Assembly (NCBI RefSeq): GCF_004348895.1 | Contig: NZ_RRZK01000005.1 | Coordinates: 1 to 64,000, forward strand | Direction of reading: 5' to 3' | Length of the DNA stretch: 64,000 nucleotides | From: Pseudomonas vancouverensis | GTDB taxonomy: Bacteria; Pseudomonadota; Gammaproteobacteria; Pseudomonadales; Pseudomonadaceae | Part shown: positions 8,084 through 16,183 of the stretch, piece by piece | Layout of the letters: every line of letters starts with the position of its first letter | Position numbering within the stretch: the first letter of the stretch is position 1 | Position numbers and translations under genes: made by a program | The notes under the pieces: generated by a model | Databases searched by the model: none | What the model saw: the letters and a program-made list of their open reading frames with translations, nothing else | Told to the model about the DNA's origin: nothing

Positions 8084-8455
8084 ATGCCCACAGAAAACAA
8101 ACCTGCAGCACCAGTCACAGCGGCTGAAGAACTCGACGCGGTGTTGTACTGGCGAGACAAGCATACCCAGGCGATCCGTGAGCATGACGCCCTGCAACTG
8201 CGCCTGAACGCAGCGGATCAGCGGATTGATGAACTGACCTCGCAGCAAGCCGAAAGCCGCGTAATCACCCTGTCGGGCTGCGAGTTCAGCGAACACGAAC
8301 TTATCCGTACAGCCGTTCGAATGGTGACCGGCACCAGCCGGCGCGGCACGCAGCGCTGGGTAGTGATGAAGGACGCTTTCTGCTGTGGATCCGGCGTCGC
8401 GCATGCGCTCTGCCGGCGGTTCGGATTCGATCCCGACGAAATGGTGAAGCCGTGA
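8084..8455 (+). CDS. MPTENKP-type phage protein, short form
   Basis: 123 aa. The N-terminus MPTENKP and the segment ALQLRLNAADQRIDELT are nearly the same as in a 197-aa prophage B protein (54788), but the C-terminal half is unrelated (TGTSRRGTQRWVVMKDAF). It looks like a module swap behind a shared leader and coiled-coil segment. Function unknown. Confidence 0.65.
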   Translation: MPTENKPAAPVTAAEELDAVLYWRDKHTQAIREHDALQLRLNAADQRIDELTSQQAESRVITLSGCEFSEHELIRTAVRMVTGTSRRGTQRWVVMKDAFCCGSGVAHALCRRFGFDPDEMVKP

Positions 8456-8739
8456 GCAGCCCCGGGCTTTGGATGATCAACGTCCGGATGCGGCGAGTCG
8501 AGGAAATCAGATTGCACCAACGCGCCGATCAGAATCGCCGCTTAGGGCCGAAGTGCTACCAAGGCCCAGGCCGGACCTACATGCTCCATGAAAGTCAGGT
8601 TCACACCTCGCGCGTTTCGGCACTGGCCGCTTTGAATCGCAGCCTGAAAGCCATCTACGAGGAGCGAAACTTGAAGCAGCAGAAGCTGTTCGCCGAGGTA
8701 GCGGCGATCGCTTCTGAGCTGGAGCATGAGCAAAAGTGA
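8452..8739 (+). CDS. Hypothetical phage protein, 95 aa
   Basis: GTG 8452 overlaps the preceding stop (GTGA); ATG 8473 is an alternative. C-terminal coiled coil rich in Glu/Gln/Lys (EERNLKQQKLFAEVAAIAS). No family recognised. Confidence 0.6.
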   Translation: MSSPGLWMINVRMRRVEEIRLHQRADQNRRLGPKCYQGPGRTYMLHESQVHTSRVSALAALNRSLKAIYEERNLKQQKLFAEVAAIASELEHEQK

Positions 8740-8751
8740 ACGCCAGCCGCA

Positions 8752-8824
8752 TAGGAGTACATCTATACTCCGCCCGCAACTCTACTCCCTCCCCCTTCAA
8801 AGTCAGCCGCCCTGGCTGTCAAGG
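8752..8824 (+). repeat. Conserved intergenic element, prophage A copy
   Basis: About 72 bp nearly identical to 55379-55450 in prophage B. Starts with the palindrome GGAGTA-CATCTA-TACTCC, then the string CTACTCCCTCCCCCTTCAAA and AGTCAGCCGC. In B it leads a protein gene; in A a minus-strand moron abuts it. Purpose unknown. Confidence 0.65.
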
Positions 8825-9403
8825 GGTGGTCGCATTCGCGTCACCACTCGGGCGCTCCAATTTACCTGGCACAATCTGTATCGGGGTTCTGCCCTCAAGC
8901 ACTCCAGTCGCGGCTGTAACAAGATTATCCATTCGAACTTCGTTTTGAACATGTGCGTTTGGCGAGTACCAGCTCTTCTTCAATTGGACCCGATCAAACT
9001 GATAACCAAGCGACCGCCCCATCGCAAAAAGAAGGTTCACAAACAGCTCATCGCGCTGAACCCAAAGTGCCTCCATACTCAAATTCAGGTTGGAAGAATC
9101 GCTTAGATGATCGTGATATTCCTTCCATGCATTGAGAACGGATTGATCACGGCTTGAGGTCCACCTCCTTCCCAATCGAACAGAGCCGTAAAAAGACAGG
9201 TCAATCATGTTCAGCCCCCGAACATGATCGGCGGAAAGACGTGCGCCGCGCGTCGCCATCAACGTATGGAATACCTGAAGTTTCCTAGCTCTGCTCTCTC
9301 TGGATCTTTCGATCCACTTCTGTGCTTGCACCGCAAGTATTGGCCCCAGCAACGTGGCGGTAACAATCATCCAATCCGAAATGGTCAGTTCTAGGCCGGC
9401 CAT
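8819..9403 (-). CDS. DUF6680-like membrane-anchored protein (moron 4)
   Basis: 194 aa from ATG 9403; ATG 9433 and 9445 are also in frame. One N-terminal membrane helix (WMIVTATLLGPILAVQAQKW) followed by FHTLMATRGARLSADHVRGL and NMIDLSFYG, a pattern I associate with DUF6680. Opposite strand to the early operon and AT-richer. Fourth protein of this build in prophage A. Function unknown. Confidence 0.6.
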   Translation of the reverse strand: MAGLELTISDWMIVTATLLGPILAVQAQKWIERSRESRARKLQVFHTLMATRGARLSADHVRGLNMIDLSFYGSVRLGRRWTSSRDQSVLNAWKEYHDHLSDSSNLNLSMEALWVQRDELFVNLLFAMGRSLGYQFDRVQLKKSWYSPNAHVQNEVRMDNLVTAATGVLEGRTPIQIVPGKLERPSGDANATTP

Positions 9404-9503
9404 ATCCCCACCCCAAATTTTCTCTATTTTCATGGAGCGTAGCATGGTGAAAGAACTCCCAATCTTAATTAAGCGCCCAGCCTAACCCCTACCCCACACA
9501 AGA

Positions 9504-9534
9504 GCCTGCCGGTGTAGGCGGGCGAGGATTTCGC
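9504..9534 (+). promoter_or_regulatory. Leader module GCCTGCCGG-GGCGGGCGAGGA (prophage A)
   Basis: Imperfect GC hairpin ending in the SD GCGAGGA just before the next gene. The same module leads the gene at 57253 in prophage B. Shared leader before unrelated genes. Confidence 0.55.
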
Positions 9535-10152
9535 ATGTCCGGAATAGAACGAATCATCGAAGCCTTGACCGCACCGCCTCCGCCGGCTGCCGAGGTCATT
9601 ACCCTCGACCGAAACAGTGTCGAGCGGGCGCTGATCTTGCTGGAAAGCCATCCAGATATTGCCCAGGGTGGCCCCTCACTCTGTCAGGAGGTCTGCGTTT
9701 TCCGACAGGTACTGGCGGAGCCGAAGGTTGAGCTTTGGGCAATCCATAGCGTCGGCCCGGGTGAAGAGTACCCCTGCCTTAATAAGGAAGATGCCGAACA
9801 GAGAGCACATGAGCTGCGCGATATGGGCGAGCGTATAAAGCAGGAACGGATCGCTCAAGGTGAAAGCGTTGAACACTGGCATGACTGGGTAACGAACGTT
9901 ATCCCCTCACCTTGGGAGCCTGCCGAACACTTCGAAATCATGGCTTATGAATTGGCGGAAGACGCCGACCAGATCCGCCTGGCGCTGAAGAAACTAGAGA
10001 ACCAACGGGAAAAGCTTGTCTCGGCCCTTGAGTTCGCCATTGAGCGTTGGACTCTGCTGGCAAACGAGTTCAAGTACACAACCCCCGAGCATGAACGCGA
10101 ACTCGCCGAGATATCGAAAGCCCGGGCCGCGATCGCAAAAGCCACCGAATAA
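9535..10152 (+). CDS. Hypothetical phage protein, 205 aa
   Basis: Leader with GCGAGGA. Contains a C-terminal helical/coiled-coil stretch (LALKKLENQREKLVSALEF) and a middle region rich in W/H (GESVEHWHDWVTNV). No family recognised; position before xis/int is common for accessory early genes. Confidence 0.65.
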   Translation: MSGIERIIEALTAPPPPAAEVITLDRNSVERALILLESHPDIAQGGPSLCQEVCVFRQVLAEPKVELWAIHSVGPGEEYPCLNKEDAEQRAHELRDMGERIKQERIAQGESVEHWHDWVTNVIPSPWEPAEHFEIMAYELAEDADQIRLALKKLENQREKLVSALEFAIERWTLLANEFKYTTPEHERELAEISKARAAIAKATE

Positions 10153-10188
10153 CCACCCACTGTCGCCACGCGCGGCATGGAGCACCCA

Positions 10189-10401
10189 ATGAAAAAAGAA
10201 CTGATCAAGATCAGCGAGTTTCAACGCCGGCGCTGGGGCAGAGGCGGCACTCCGCTCTGCTCGCAGGCAATCCGCAACCACATACGCAACGGCCAGGTGC
10301 CGGGCGAGCAGATCGGCAAACTCTGGTACGTTGACTGGAACGCATTCAGCCGCTCGAATGGCAACGACCTGGTCGCAATGGTATTGAAAGGAGCCGCATG
10401 A
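10189..10401 (+). CDS. Excisionase-like HTH protein
   Basis: 70 aa from ATG 10189, which has GGAG at 10179 (ATG 10177 overlaps that SD). Small, basic, MerR-like recognition segment: CSQAIRNHIRNGQVPGEQIG then LWYVDWNAF, typical of phage Xis proteins. It overlaps the integrase start by 4 nt. Would direct excision of prophage A. Confidence 0.7.
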   Translation: MKKELIKISEFQRRRWGRGGTPLCSQAIRNHIRNGQVPGEQIGKLWYVDWNAFSRSNGNDLVAMVLKGAA

Positions 10402-11513
10402 TGGTGCCACGGCCGCGCAACCCTGCGAACAAGGGACTTCCGCAGAATCTGTACTTCGACGCGCGGCGCTCGACCTATCGCTACCGGCGGCCAACCGACG
10501 GGAAGTGGTTTCCGTTCGGCGCCGACCGCCTCAAAGCCATTGATGCCGCGAGACAGCTGAATCTTGAATTCATGCGTGGCGCCGACCTGGTTGGCTCTGT
10601 GATGGGCAACACATCAGACCTGTTCACCGGTTTTCTCGACACTTACGAGCGCGACGTCCTTCCGCCGCGGGAGTTGGCCAAGGGCACCTTGGGCTTGTAT
10701 GCGGTGCACTTCCGGCGCTTTCGGAAGCACTTCGAAGGCAAGGCCGTGGACCAGATCACGATCCGCATGATCGCGGAGATGCTGGACGCCCTCACCCCGC
10801 GCACGGCGAACCAGTGCCGCGCCCTACTGATCGACATATTCAACCATGCCGCAGCGAAGGGGTTGTGCCCAGACAACCCGGCTGCCAGCACCATTAACCG
10901 GATCGAGAAGAAGCAGCGCAAGCGGCACACCATCGAGGGCTTGAAAGCTATTCGGGAGAAGTCGCCGGCCTGGCTGCAGAACGCTATCGATCTGGCCCTG
11001 ATCACCGCGCAGCGCCGCACAGATATCCTCAACATGCGATTCGATGGGGTTCGGGAGGGATTTCTGTATGTGGTGCAGCAGAAGACGGCCAAGGCCAGTG
11101 ATGCGGCGTGGATACGGTTCAAAGTGACCGATGAACTCCAGACCGTGATTAGCCGGTGCCGGGATGACATCGTCTCCCCGTACCTGGTCCACCGCCGGCC
11201 TGACCGCAAAAAACAGAAACAGGCGCAGACGAAGGATCATTGGACGCAGGTTGAAGAGCGATATTTGACACGGGCCTTCAAAGAGGCTCGGGAGGCGGCG
11301 GATTGTTACAAGGGATGGAAGGAAGAAGAAATGCCGGGCTTCCACGAAGTGCGAGCATTGTCGCTGCACCTGTATCAGAAAGCCGGAAAGGACGGGCAGA
11401 AGATCGCCGGACATGCCAGCGAGAGCATGACCAAAAACTACCAGCGGGACCACGCAGAAGTCATCTGGTCCGAGGCAATTCCGGATCTGAATATCAGCGA
11501 AATCACCGGGTAG
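10398..11513 (+). CDS. Tyrosine integrase of prophage A
   Basis: 371 aa. Catalytic residues visible: Arg in ALITAQRRTDIL, H-x-x-R in GFHEVRAL, late His in AGHASE and Tyr in MTKNYQRD. N-terminal arm-binding region includes YFDARRSTYRYRRPTDGKWF. Three 11-bp-spaced TTTTGCGC repeats follow, then the att core at 11602. It differs in sequence from the integrase of prophage B although both use tRNA-Pro. Confidence 0.93.
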   Translation: MMVPRPRNPANKGLPQNLYFDARRSTYRYRRPTDGKWFPFGADRLKAIDAARQLNLEFMRGADLVGSVMGNTSDLFTGFLDTYERDVLPPRELAKGTLGLYAVHFRRFRKHFEGKAVDQITIRMIAEMLDALTPRTANQCRALLIDIFNHAAAKGLCPDNPAASTINRIEKKQRKRHTIEGLKAIREKSPAWLQNAIDLALITAQRRTDILNMRFDGVREGFLYVVQQKTAKASDAAWIRFKVTDELQTVISRCRDDIVSPYLVHRRPDRKKQKQAQTKDHWTQVEERYLTRAFKEAREAADCYKGWKEEEMPGFHEVRALSLHLYQKAGKDGQKIAGHASESMTKNYQRDHAEVIWSEAIPDLNISEITG

Positions 11514-11543
11514 TTTTGCGCCAGTTTTGCGCGGGTTTTGCGC
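11514..11543. repeat. Triple TTTTGCGC repeat, probable integrase arm sites (A)
   Basis: TTTTGCGC at 11514-11521, 11525-11532 and 11536-11543, spaced exactly 11 bp (one helical turn). Located between int stop and the att core, where P' arm-type sites sit. Function inferred. Confidence 0.6.
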
Positions 11544-11550
11544 AGGCACA

Positions 11551-11576
11551 AAAAAGCCGATCTAGTTGATCGGCTT
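11551..11576 (-). terminator. tRNA-type terminator carried by prophage A
   Basis: Stem AAGCCGATC/GATCGGCTT with a 5-nt loop; on the minus strand it is followed by a T run (A tract 11550-11555). It ends transcripts running out of the tRNA-Pro sequence, and parallels the terminator at 59271-59299. Confidence 0.75.
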
Positions 11577-11601
11577 AAGTGTCTGATTTTGCTCAGGAAT
11601 A

Positions 11602-11650
11602 ATGGTCGGGACGGAGTGATTCGAACACTCGACCCCTAGCACCCCATGCT
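11602..11650. other. attachment site core between prophages A and B (attL of B)
   Basis: 49 bp identical to 59315-59363, i.e. the 3' part of tRNA-Pro from the anticodon loop to CCA plus one base. It is the right end of A and the left end of B, showing that two elements share one tRNA site. Confidence 0.92.
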
Positions 11651-11742
11651 TGCAGGGGCGCTGAAATGCTTTAAAGAACAACCTTCTACGTGGGCGCCCA
11701 CTGCAATCGATGCTCAACGTGGTTCAGCTTTGTTTCACGTTT

Positions 11743-11785
11743 CCCCGCAAAAGTCCCTACAGGCTTTCGTCGAGAAAGTCCCTGC
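11743..11785. repeat. Probable integrase arm sites, left end of prophage B
   Basis: CCCCGCAAAAGTCCCTAC (11743-11760) is repeated exactly at 59249-59266 next to the B integrase. A second copy of the core AAAGTCCCTRC lies at 11775-11785. Such matching repeats on both sides of a phage att are expected for P and P' arm binding. The rest of 11651-11806 shows no gene. Confidence 0.6.
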
Positions 11786-11806
11786 CCTGCGGCGTTCTGC
11801 CGAAAT

Positions 11807-12148
11807 TCAAACATCCCTGCACCACCACGACTGCGCATACAGGCAGCCGTCGATTTCCTCAAGGCCGCTCAGCGTGAAAGCGTTGGTTGCCATGCCTGAA
11901 ACTCGGGCATCCAGCAGCGGCGGGATAGGGACCGCGTCGAGCGGCATTCCCTGCGGCCGAAGCCGGGCAATGTCGCTGGTTCGGTTCAAAAGTTCGCACA
12001 TCTCGTTTCTGATGTTGATGTCGGCGCGGATGCCTGGCGTCTGCTTGATCGCTTTCCAGTCCCTGGCAACACCCTTGTCTCTCATGCGCGTAATGGTGAA
12101 ATACATGTCCCGCTCGATACTGGATAAATAAACAGTATCGTAATCCAT
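11807..12148 (-). CDS. Hypothetical protein at the end of the late operon
   Basis: 113 aa (MDYDTVYLSSIERDMYFTIT). Soluble, no recognised motif. Last gene of B's leftward late operon, next to attL, a place where accessory genes accumulate. An overlapping plus-strand ORF is considered a shadow. Confidence 0.55.
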   Translation of the reverse strand: MDYDTVYLSSIERDMYFTITRMRDKGVARDWKAIKQTPGIRADINIRNEMCELLNRTSDIARLRPQGMPLDAVPIPPLLDARVSGMATNAFTLSGLEEIDGCLYAQSWWCRDV

Positions 12149-12158
12149 ATGCAGCCGA

Positions 12159-12689
12159 TCAATGAAGCGCTGACGAACGGATCAGTCCATCATATGCCTG
12201 CTCGCAGGTCACTCCCCGGGCCCTGGCCTGGTCAGCAATTGCAGCCAGATCGCCCGCTCGCTGATCAGCGCGCTTGAGCACGTCGGCGAGCACTGCGGCG
12301 GCGCGGGTAGCTGCCTTGCTTGCGTCGGCAGTGCAGGAATTACCGCTGGCTTCACTGGCTGCGAGCCGAGCGGCAAGGTTGTCTGCTGCCCCGCGCAGGC
12401 CGTCAGCAGAAGCGCGAGCGGTAGCTGCATCAGCCGTCGCTTGATCGATGTTGCGTTGCCCATCCTGTACCGCCTTGTTGATTGATTGTTGGTAGGCCTG
12501 CTCTTTTGCCCGCTCCGCCGTCTCGCGCGCGGCGAGTGCCTTGGCGTCCAGGGTGTTGCGGTCGTTCCATTGGGCCTGCCAACTCTTATCCGTGACCGTC
12601 ACGCCGTGTTGATAGGCGGCAAACAGCGCGCCAAGCACCAACGCGATCGCGACTATATAAGGAAGGGCTCGCAGCCAGATCGAGGTCAT
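12159..12689 (-). CDS. Inner-membrane spanin (Rz-like, DUF2514)
   Basis: 176 aa. N-terminal membrane anchor (ALPYIVAIALVLGALFAAYQ), then a long Ala/Gln/Glu-rich periplasmic coiled coil. Works with the outer-membrane lipoprotein encoded inside it to fuse the membranes at lysis. ATGA overlap with the endolysin before it. Confidence 0.82.
   Translation of the reverse strand: MTSIWLRALPYIVAIALVLGALFAAYQHGVTVTDKSWQAQWNDRNTLDAKALAARETAERAKEQAYQQSINKAVQDGQRNIDQATADAATARASADGLRGAADNLAARLAASEASGNSCTADASKAATRAAAVLADVLKRADQRAGDLAAIADQARARGVTCEQAYDGLIRSSALH
12209..12463 (-). CDS. Outer-membrane spanin lipoprotein (Rz1-like), nested
   Basis: 84 aa, fully inside the Rz-like gene in another frame. Signal peptide and lipobox LPLALLLTAC with the lipidated Cys at ~residue 23, then a Pro-rich chain (PVKPAVIPALPTQ, QLPAPPQC) as usual for Rz1. 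ATG 12430 is an alternative start. Confidence 0.75.
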   Translation of the reverse strand: MGNATSIKRRLMQLPLALLLTACAGQQTTLPLGSQPVKPAVIPALPTQARQLPAPPQCSPTCSSALISERAIWLQLLTRPGPGE

Positions 12690-13219
12690 GCCAATACCTC
12701 AGTGGCTTTCTTCCACAGAACCAGCCTGTCAGCCTGTCCATTGAGCCCGCCGTTGATACGTCGGGTGATCCGTTCGAAATCGCCGGCATCGGCCAGGGTG
12801 TTGAGCCCCTTCGTCGCCCAGAACCAAGCGGCCGACAAACAGGCGTATTGCGGCTGCTCCAGCAGCTCAGGCTGTTTGACCAGGTCCACGCCCAGCGCCT
12901 CGCCGCACGCGGCGTAGTTCGCCCGGCCCGTCACCTGGATCAGGCCGCGACCGCGATACTTGAACCCATCGCCGATTACTGTGTTGCCCAGGTCCGCACG
13001 CCCCTCGTACTTCGTCTGGGCCGGGGTCGGCCCCCAGATCTCACGGACGTAGCGCAACTGACCGGACTCATGGCCGATCTGTGCAATGAACGCGGCAACG
13101 CGCTTGCTGCCGACGATCTGGTGCCGCTGCATTGCCGTGTTGAGGAAAGGAACAAAAACGCCGGCTTTGGCGCCGGCGTTCGGGAGAATCTGAAGCAGCT
13201 GCTGCGCATTGATGGGCAT
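12686..13219 (-). CDS. Endolysin, glycoside hydrolase family 19
   Basis: 177 aa from ATG 13219. GH19 (chitinase-like) features: catalytic Glu region AAFIAQIGHESGQLRYVREI, second Glu in YEGRADLGN, then YRGRGLIQVTGRANY. Cleaves peptidoglycan glycan bonds. No signal peptide, so it needs a holin; holin-like genes are ~23 kb away at 35.9-36.6 kb. Confidence 0.9.
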   Translation of the reverse strand: MPINAQQLLQILPNAGAKAGVFVPFLNTAMQRHQIVGSKRVAAFIAQIGHESGQLRYVREIWGPTPAQTKYEGRADLGNTVIGDGFKYRGRGLIQVTGRANYAACGEALGVDLVKQPELLEQPQYACLSAAWFWATKGLNTLADAGDFERITRRINGGLNGQADRLVLWKKATEVLA

Positions 13220-13278
13220 ACGGTTCTCCGTTTTGTTAAATCCGAATTGCTGTAGAATCCCGCGAAAATAAGGAGGGC

Positions 13279-14409
13279 ATGATGCCGACAGCATTAAACC
13301 GAATCGAAGCTATTCCGGCTCTTACTGGCCTACGCTTCTTCGCGGCATTGATGGTTTTCTTTTCGCACTATCCAATTGCCGGCGTTAATGACAGCTTCAG
13401 CATATTTTTTGCATCAGGCTACTCTGGGGTTACTTTCTTTTTCGTTCTGTCTGGCTTCATCATTGCTTATAACTACTCAAATAGATTTGAAATCAGCCCA
13501 GTAGCCGAAACTCCGAAATATTTATGGGCGAGATTTAGCAGGGTATACCCAGTATATTTTATAACAATGGCTTTCGTTTGGTTTCTACAAGGTGCCGACG
13601 GCCCAATCCTTATTTACTTGTTCGCATTACAGGCTTGGCACCCAGACATACCAGTGATCGGCGGTCTTAATAGCCCTGCGTGGAGCATAAGTGTAGAGTT
13701 TTTCCTTTATATTTCATTTCCATTTATCATGGTTTTTTTTACAAAAATAGGGATTATGAAATCTAAATTCAGAATAATTGGCCTTGCGATACTGTTTGTG
13801 ATTGTTCAATTTTCTCTTGCAGCCTACCTGTCATTACCGCCGCGGAATGATCTTGCGATTTCCAATCCAGACTCTGCACACCGTTGGCTTTATAATTTTC
13901 CATTGTTCCGAGTATTTGACTTTGGCCTCGGCGTGCTTGCTGCCATATTTTTTTGCAGGCACGCGAAGTCTGGCGATAAAAAACCAGTATGGCGGTTGAT
14001 ATCACTAGTAAGCATCGCTGCCGTTTTTTTGATAATGACCTCAAAGGATCTCTTCTACTCTGCTTATAGTTGGGACGCTGCCTACGCCTTGGTTTTCGCC
14101 TTACTTATTTTTTCGTTGGCTATGGATCAGAAAAGCCTGATGAGCCTTGCGCTCTCCAACAAAAAGATAGTGTTCCTGGGAGAATCTTCGTTCGCTTTCT
14201 ATATGATCCATCTTATCGCACGGCCGATATTCGACAGCAAAGTAACCGGCTCACTTTTAACGAACATAGCATTTGAATTGTTTTTTCTTGGGTTGATAAT
14301 AACGATGTCGATTGGATTACATCTGGCCGTAGAAAAGCCCTGCCGTGATTACCTGAACGGAATAATTCGAATCGGCAGAACTCAGAAGGCAAAAACTGTG
14401 GCGGAATGA
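13279..14409 (+). CDS. Membrane O-acyltransferase (acyltransferase 3 family)
   Basis: 376 aa, about ten membrane segments. Family marks: N-terminal IPALTGLRFFAALMVFFSHY with the conserved His, R of YLWARFSRVYPVY, and NSPAWSISVEFFLYISFP. Such enzymes O-acetylate surface polysaccharide. It is AT-rich, has its own SD (AAGGAGGG) and faces against the late operon: a lysogenic-conversion moron that may alter O-antigen and block adsorption. Confidence 0.88.
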   Translation: MMPTALNRIEAIPALTGLRFFAALMVFFSHYPIAGVNDSFSIFFASGYSGVTFFFVLSGFIIAYNYSNRFEISPVAETPKYLWARFSRVYPVYFITMAFVWFLQGADGPILIYLFALQAWHPDIPVIGGLNSPAWSISVEFFLYISFPFIMVFFTKIGIMKSKFRIIGLAILFVIVQFSLAAYLSLPPRNDLAISNPDSAHRWLYNFPLFRVFDFGLGVLAAIFFCRHAKSGDKKPVWRLISLVSIAAVFLIMTSKDLFYSAYSWDAAYALVFALLIFSLAMDQKSLMSLALSNKKIVFLGESSFAFYMIHLIARPIFDSKVTGSLLTNIAFELFFLGLIITMSIGLHLAVEKPCRDYLNGIIRIGRTQKAKTVAE

Positions 14410-14425
14410 AGATACTGCTATTCCA

Positions 14426-14887
14426 TCAAGTGGGTGGTACAGGCCATGCCGGCGACTCTTCGGTGATATCAACGACCTGAAGATCTCGGTAATACATCTG
14501 CCATTCCTTGGCTTTCAACGTCTCTTCATCCGTAGCGTTTCCAAGGTTCAAAGCCAAAAAATAAGGCGTCATGGACTGCGAAGCCTGCATGCTAAGTTGC
14601 TGCAGGAATGCCGAATTTATTGCTGTGTAGTCAATCACTGGTGTTGCCGGACCGGCGAACAAGCCGTCGTTATACGTCCAACCTGGCTGCGGCATGGGAT
14701 CCATGCCTGTTATGTCGACCATGGTCGCGACGATTTCAGCCGGGAACCTTACTTCAATTGGTCGCTCAGTCCCTATCCGGCTTGGCTCACCCTCTTCCCA
14801 GTCCGGGGCCTCAGTATCATATGGGTCCGCTGGAGCGATGAACTCCACGTACACACCATTATCAATCCGCGCGTAAATTTTAAACAT
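14426..14887 (-). CDS. Tail fibre assembly chaperone
   Basis: 153 aa. C-terminal half follows the Caudovirales tail-fibre-assembly pattern (LNLGNATDEETLKAKEWQMY, then EESPAWPVPPT), N-terminal YARIDNGVYVEFI. Starts one base from the fibre gene stop. Helps fold or attach the fibre. Confidence 0.75.
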   Translation of the reverse strand: MFKIYARIDNGVYVEFIAPADPYDTEAPDWEEGEPSRIGTERPIEVRFPAEIVATMVDITGMDPMPQPGWTYNDGLFAGPATPVIDYTAINSAFLQQLSMQASQSMTPYFLALNLGNATDEETLKAKEWQMYYRDLQVVDITEESPAWPVPPT

Positions 14888-16182
14888 TATGCGTACTCCC
14901 GAATAATTACTAAGCCACCTTTTCCAGCACCGCCAAAACTATTCGTGGCCACTGAGGCACCATTAGCCGCTCCAGAACCACCAGCGCCATAACTTACAGC
15001 TGCGTTCCCTGGGCTGCCTGTGGTTGGCGGACCGCCTGTAGGTGGGCCACCATCACCGAATAGAGAAGCCCCGCCCTTTCCGCTAATAGGAGCAGTGGCA
15101 TAGAGCGCGTATATTCCACCGCCACCCAATGCGTTTAAGTCCCCGCCAGTCCCAACCCCTCCATTTGATCCGCCGAAGGGATTATTCGTGGCTGAGCCTG
15201 CTGCGCCGGTTTGACCAAGCCCGCCACCTGAAGCGGAGACCAATAACCCGATAGCACTGGACCCGCCTACTGATGCGGAGCCACCGGCGCCAACCGAAAT
15301 AGTCTGTCCAGCGAATGAGGCGATCGCTCCACGCTTTCGCGCGTATCCTCCAGCGGCACCGCCAGCTCCGGCGGACACTTGGCTAGCGCCAGTGGATGCG
15401 GCATTCCCCCCACCTCCACCACCCCCTTGGACCTCACCTTCGGCGGTTAACGCCAATGGGTGTGGTGTGAAGGTTGAGCTGACGTTGGCGAACGCACCGC
15501 CATCGACCGATGCTTGCAGGGTACCGCCGTTGTTGATGTAGATCGTGGTGCGCAACAGCCGTCCAGTGGCTTGGCCGAACTGCATGGCATGCTGGGACTT
15601 GGTAGCCGCCGCAACTTGTTGGGCCCCGCCAAGGGACTCGATAATAATCCACGCCCCGTTACCGCCGTTTACGCCGGCTTGCACCAGGTACATAAGAACT
15701 GCCACACCGGCGGGAAGCTCACCGCCCTGAAGTGGCTGAAGGCCAAGGCCATAAATCGGTTTAGCGGCAAGGCCGTCTGGTGCGTAGGTGGACGCCCCTG
15801 GGTTAAGGTTGGCGATCTTCACCCGTTGCATATAGCCGGTGGCCGGCAATGCAGTAAGTGCCGGGGTGTTCGCGGCTGCGTAGACGCCAGCAGTTCCGGT
15901 GTCGTTTAGAACAGGGGTTTTCCGGGCTGCGGCGTACAGAACGTTCAGCAAGGCATCGTAATACTGAGATGCACCGACCTTGTCGACCAATCCGTTTGGG
16001 ACTAACCCTGCCACAGAAATCAAGGACTGAAAGAAACCTTCCTTATCGTTTGCCCAATCTTGCTCAAGATACGAACCGTCCTTCGCGGTGGGGCTTGTTC
16101 TGTTCTTGAAATAGCCCTGTGGGTAGTCAGCGGATGGGTTGTTGAATCGACCCGGGTAGCGTTCGTTAAGCTTCAGTGACAT
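14887..16182 (-). CDS. Tail fibre with glycine-rich tip
   Basis: 431 aa. Conserved N-terminal baseplate-attachment part (MSLKLNERYPGRFNNPSADY). Residues ~250-431 are strongly Gly-rich (GGGGGGGN, SGGGLGQTG, GGGG) and end GGAGKGGLVIIREYA, resembling polyglycine-II distal adhesins of T-even-like phages. Probably the receptor-binding protein. Confidence 0.8.
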   Translation of the reverse strand: MSLKLNERYPGRFNNPSADYPQGYFKNRTSPTAKDGSYLEQDWANDKEGFFQSLISVAGLVPNGLVDKVGASQYYDALLNVLYAAARKTPVLNDTGTAGVYAAANTPALTALPATGYMQRVKIANLNPGASTYAPDGLAAKPIYGLGLQPLQGGELPAGVAVLMYLVQAGVNGGNGAWIIIESLGGAQQVAAATKSQHAMQFGQATGRLLRTTIYINNGGTLQASVDGGAFANVSSTFTPHPLALTAEGEVQGGGGGGGNAASTGASQVSAGAGGAAGGYARKRGAIASFAGQTISVGAGGSASVGGSSAIGLLVSASGGGLGQTGAAGSATNNPFGGSNGGVGTGGDLNALGGGGIYALYATAPISGKGGASLFGDGGPPTGGPPTTGSPGNAAVSYGAGGSGAANGASVATNSFGGAGKGGLVIIREYA

Positions 16183-16183
16183 G

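Noticed and set aside
11646..12131. 161-codon plus-strand ORF at the left end of B
   Set aside because: Starts in the att core, overlaps arm sites and the opposite 11807-12148 gene; no SD.
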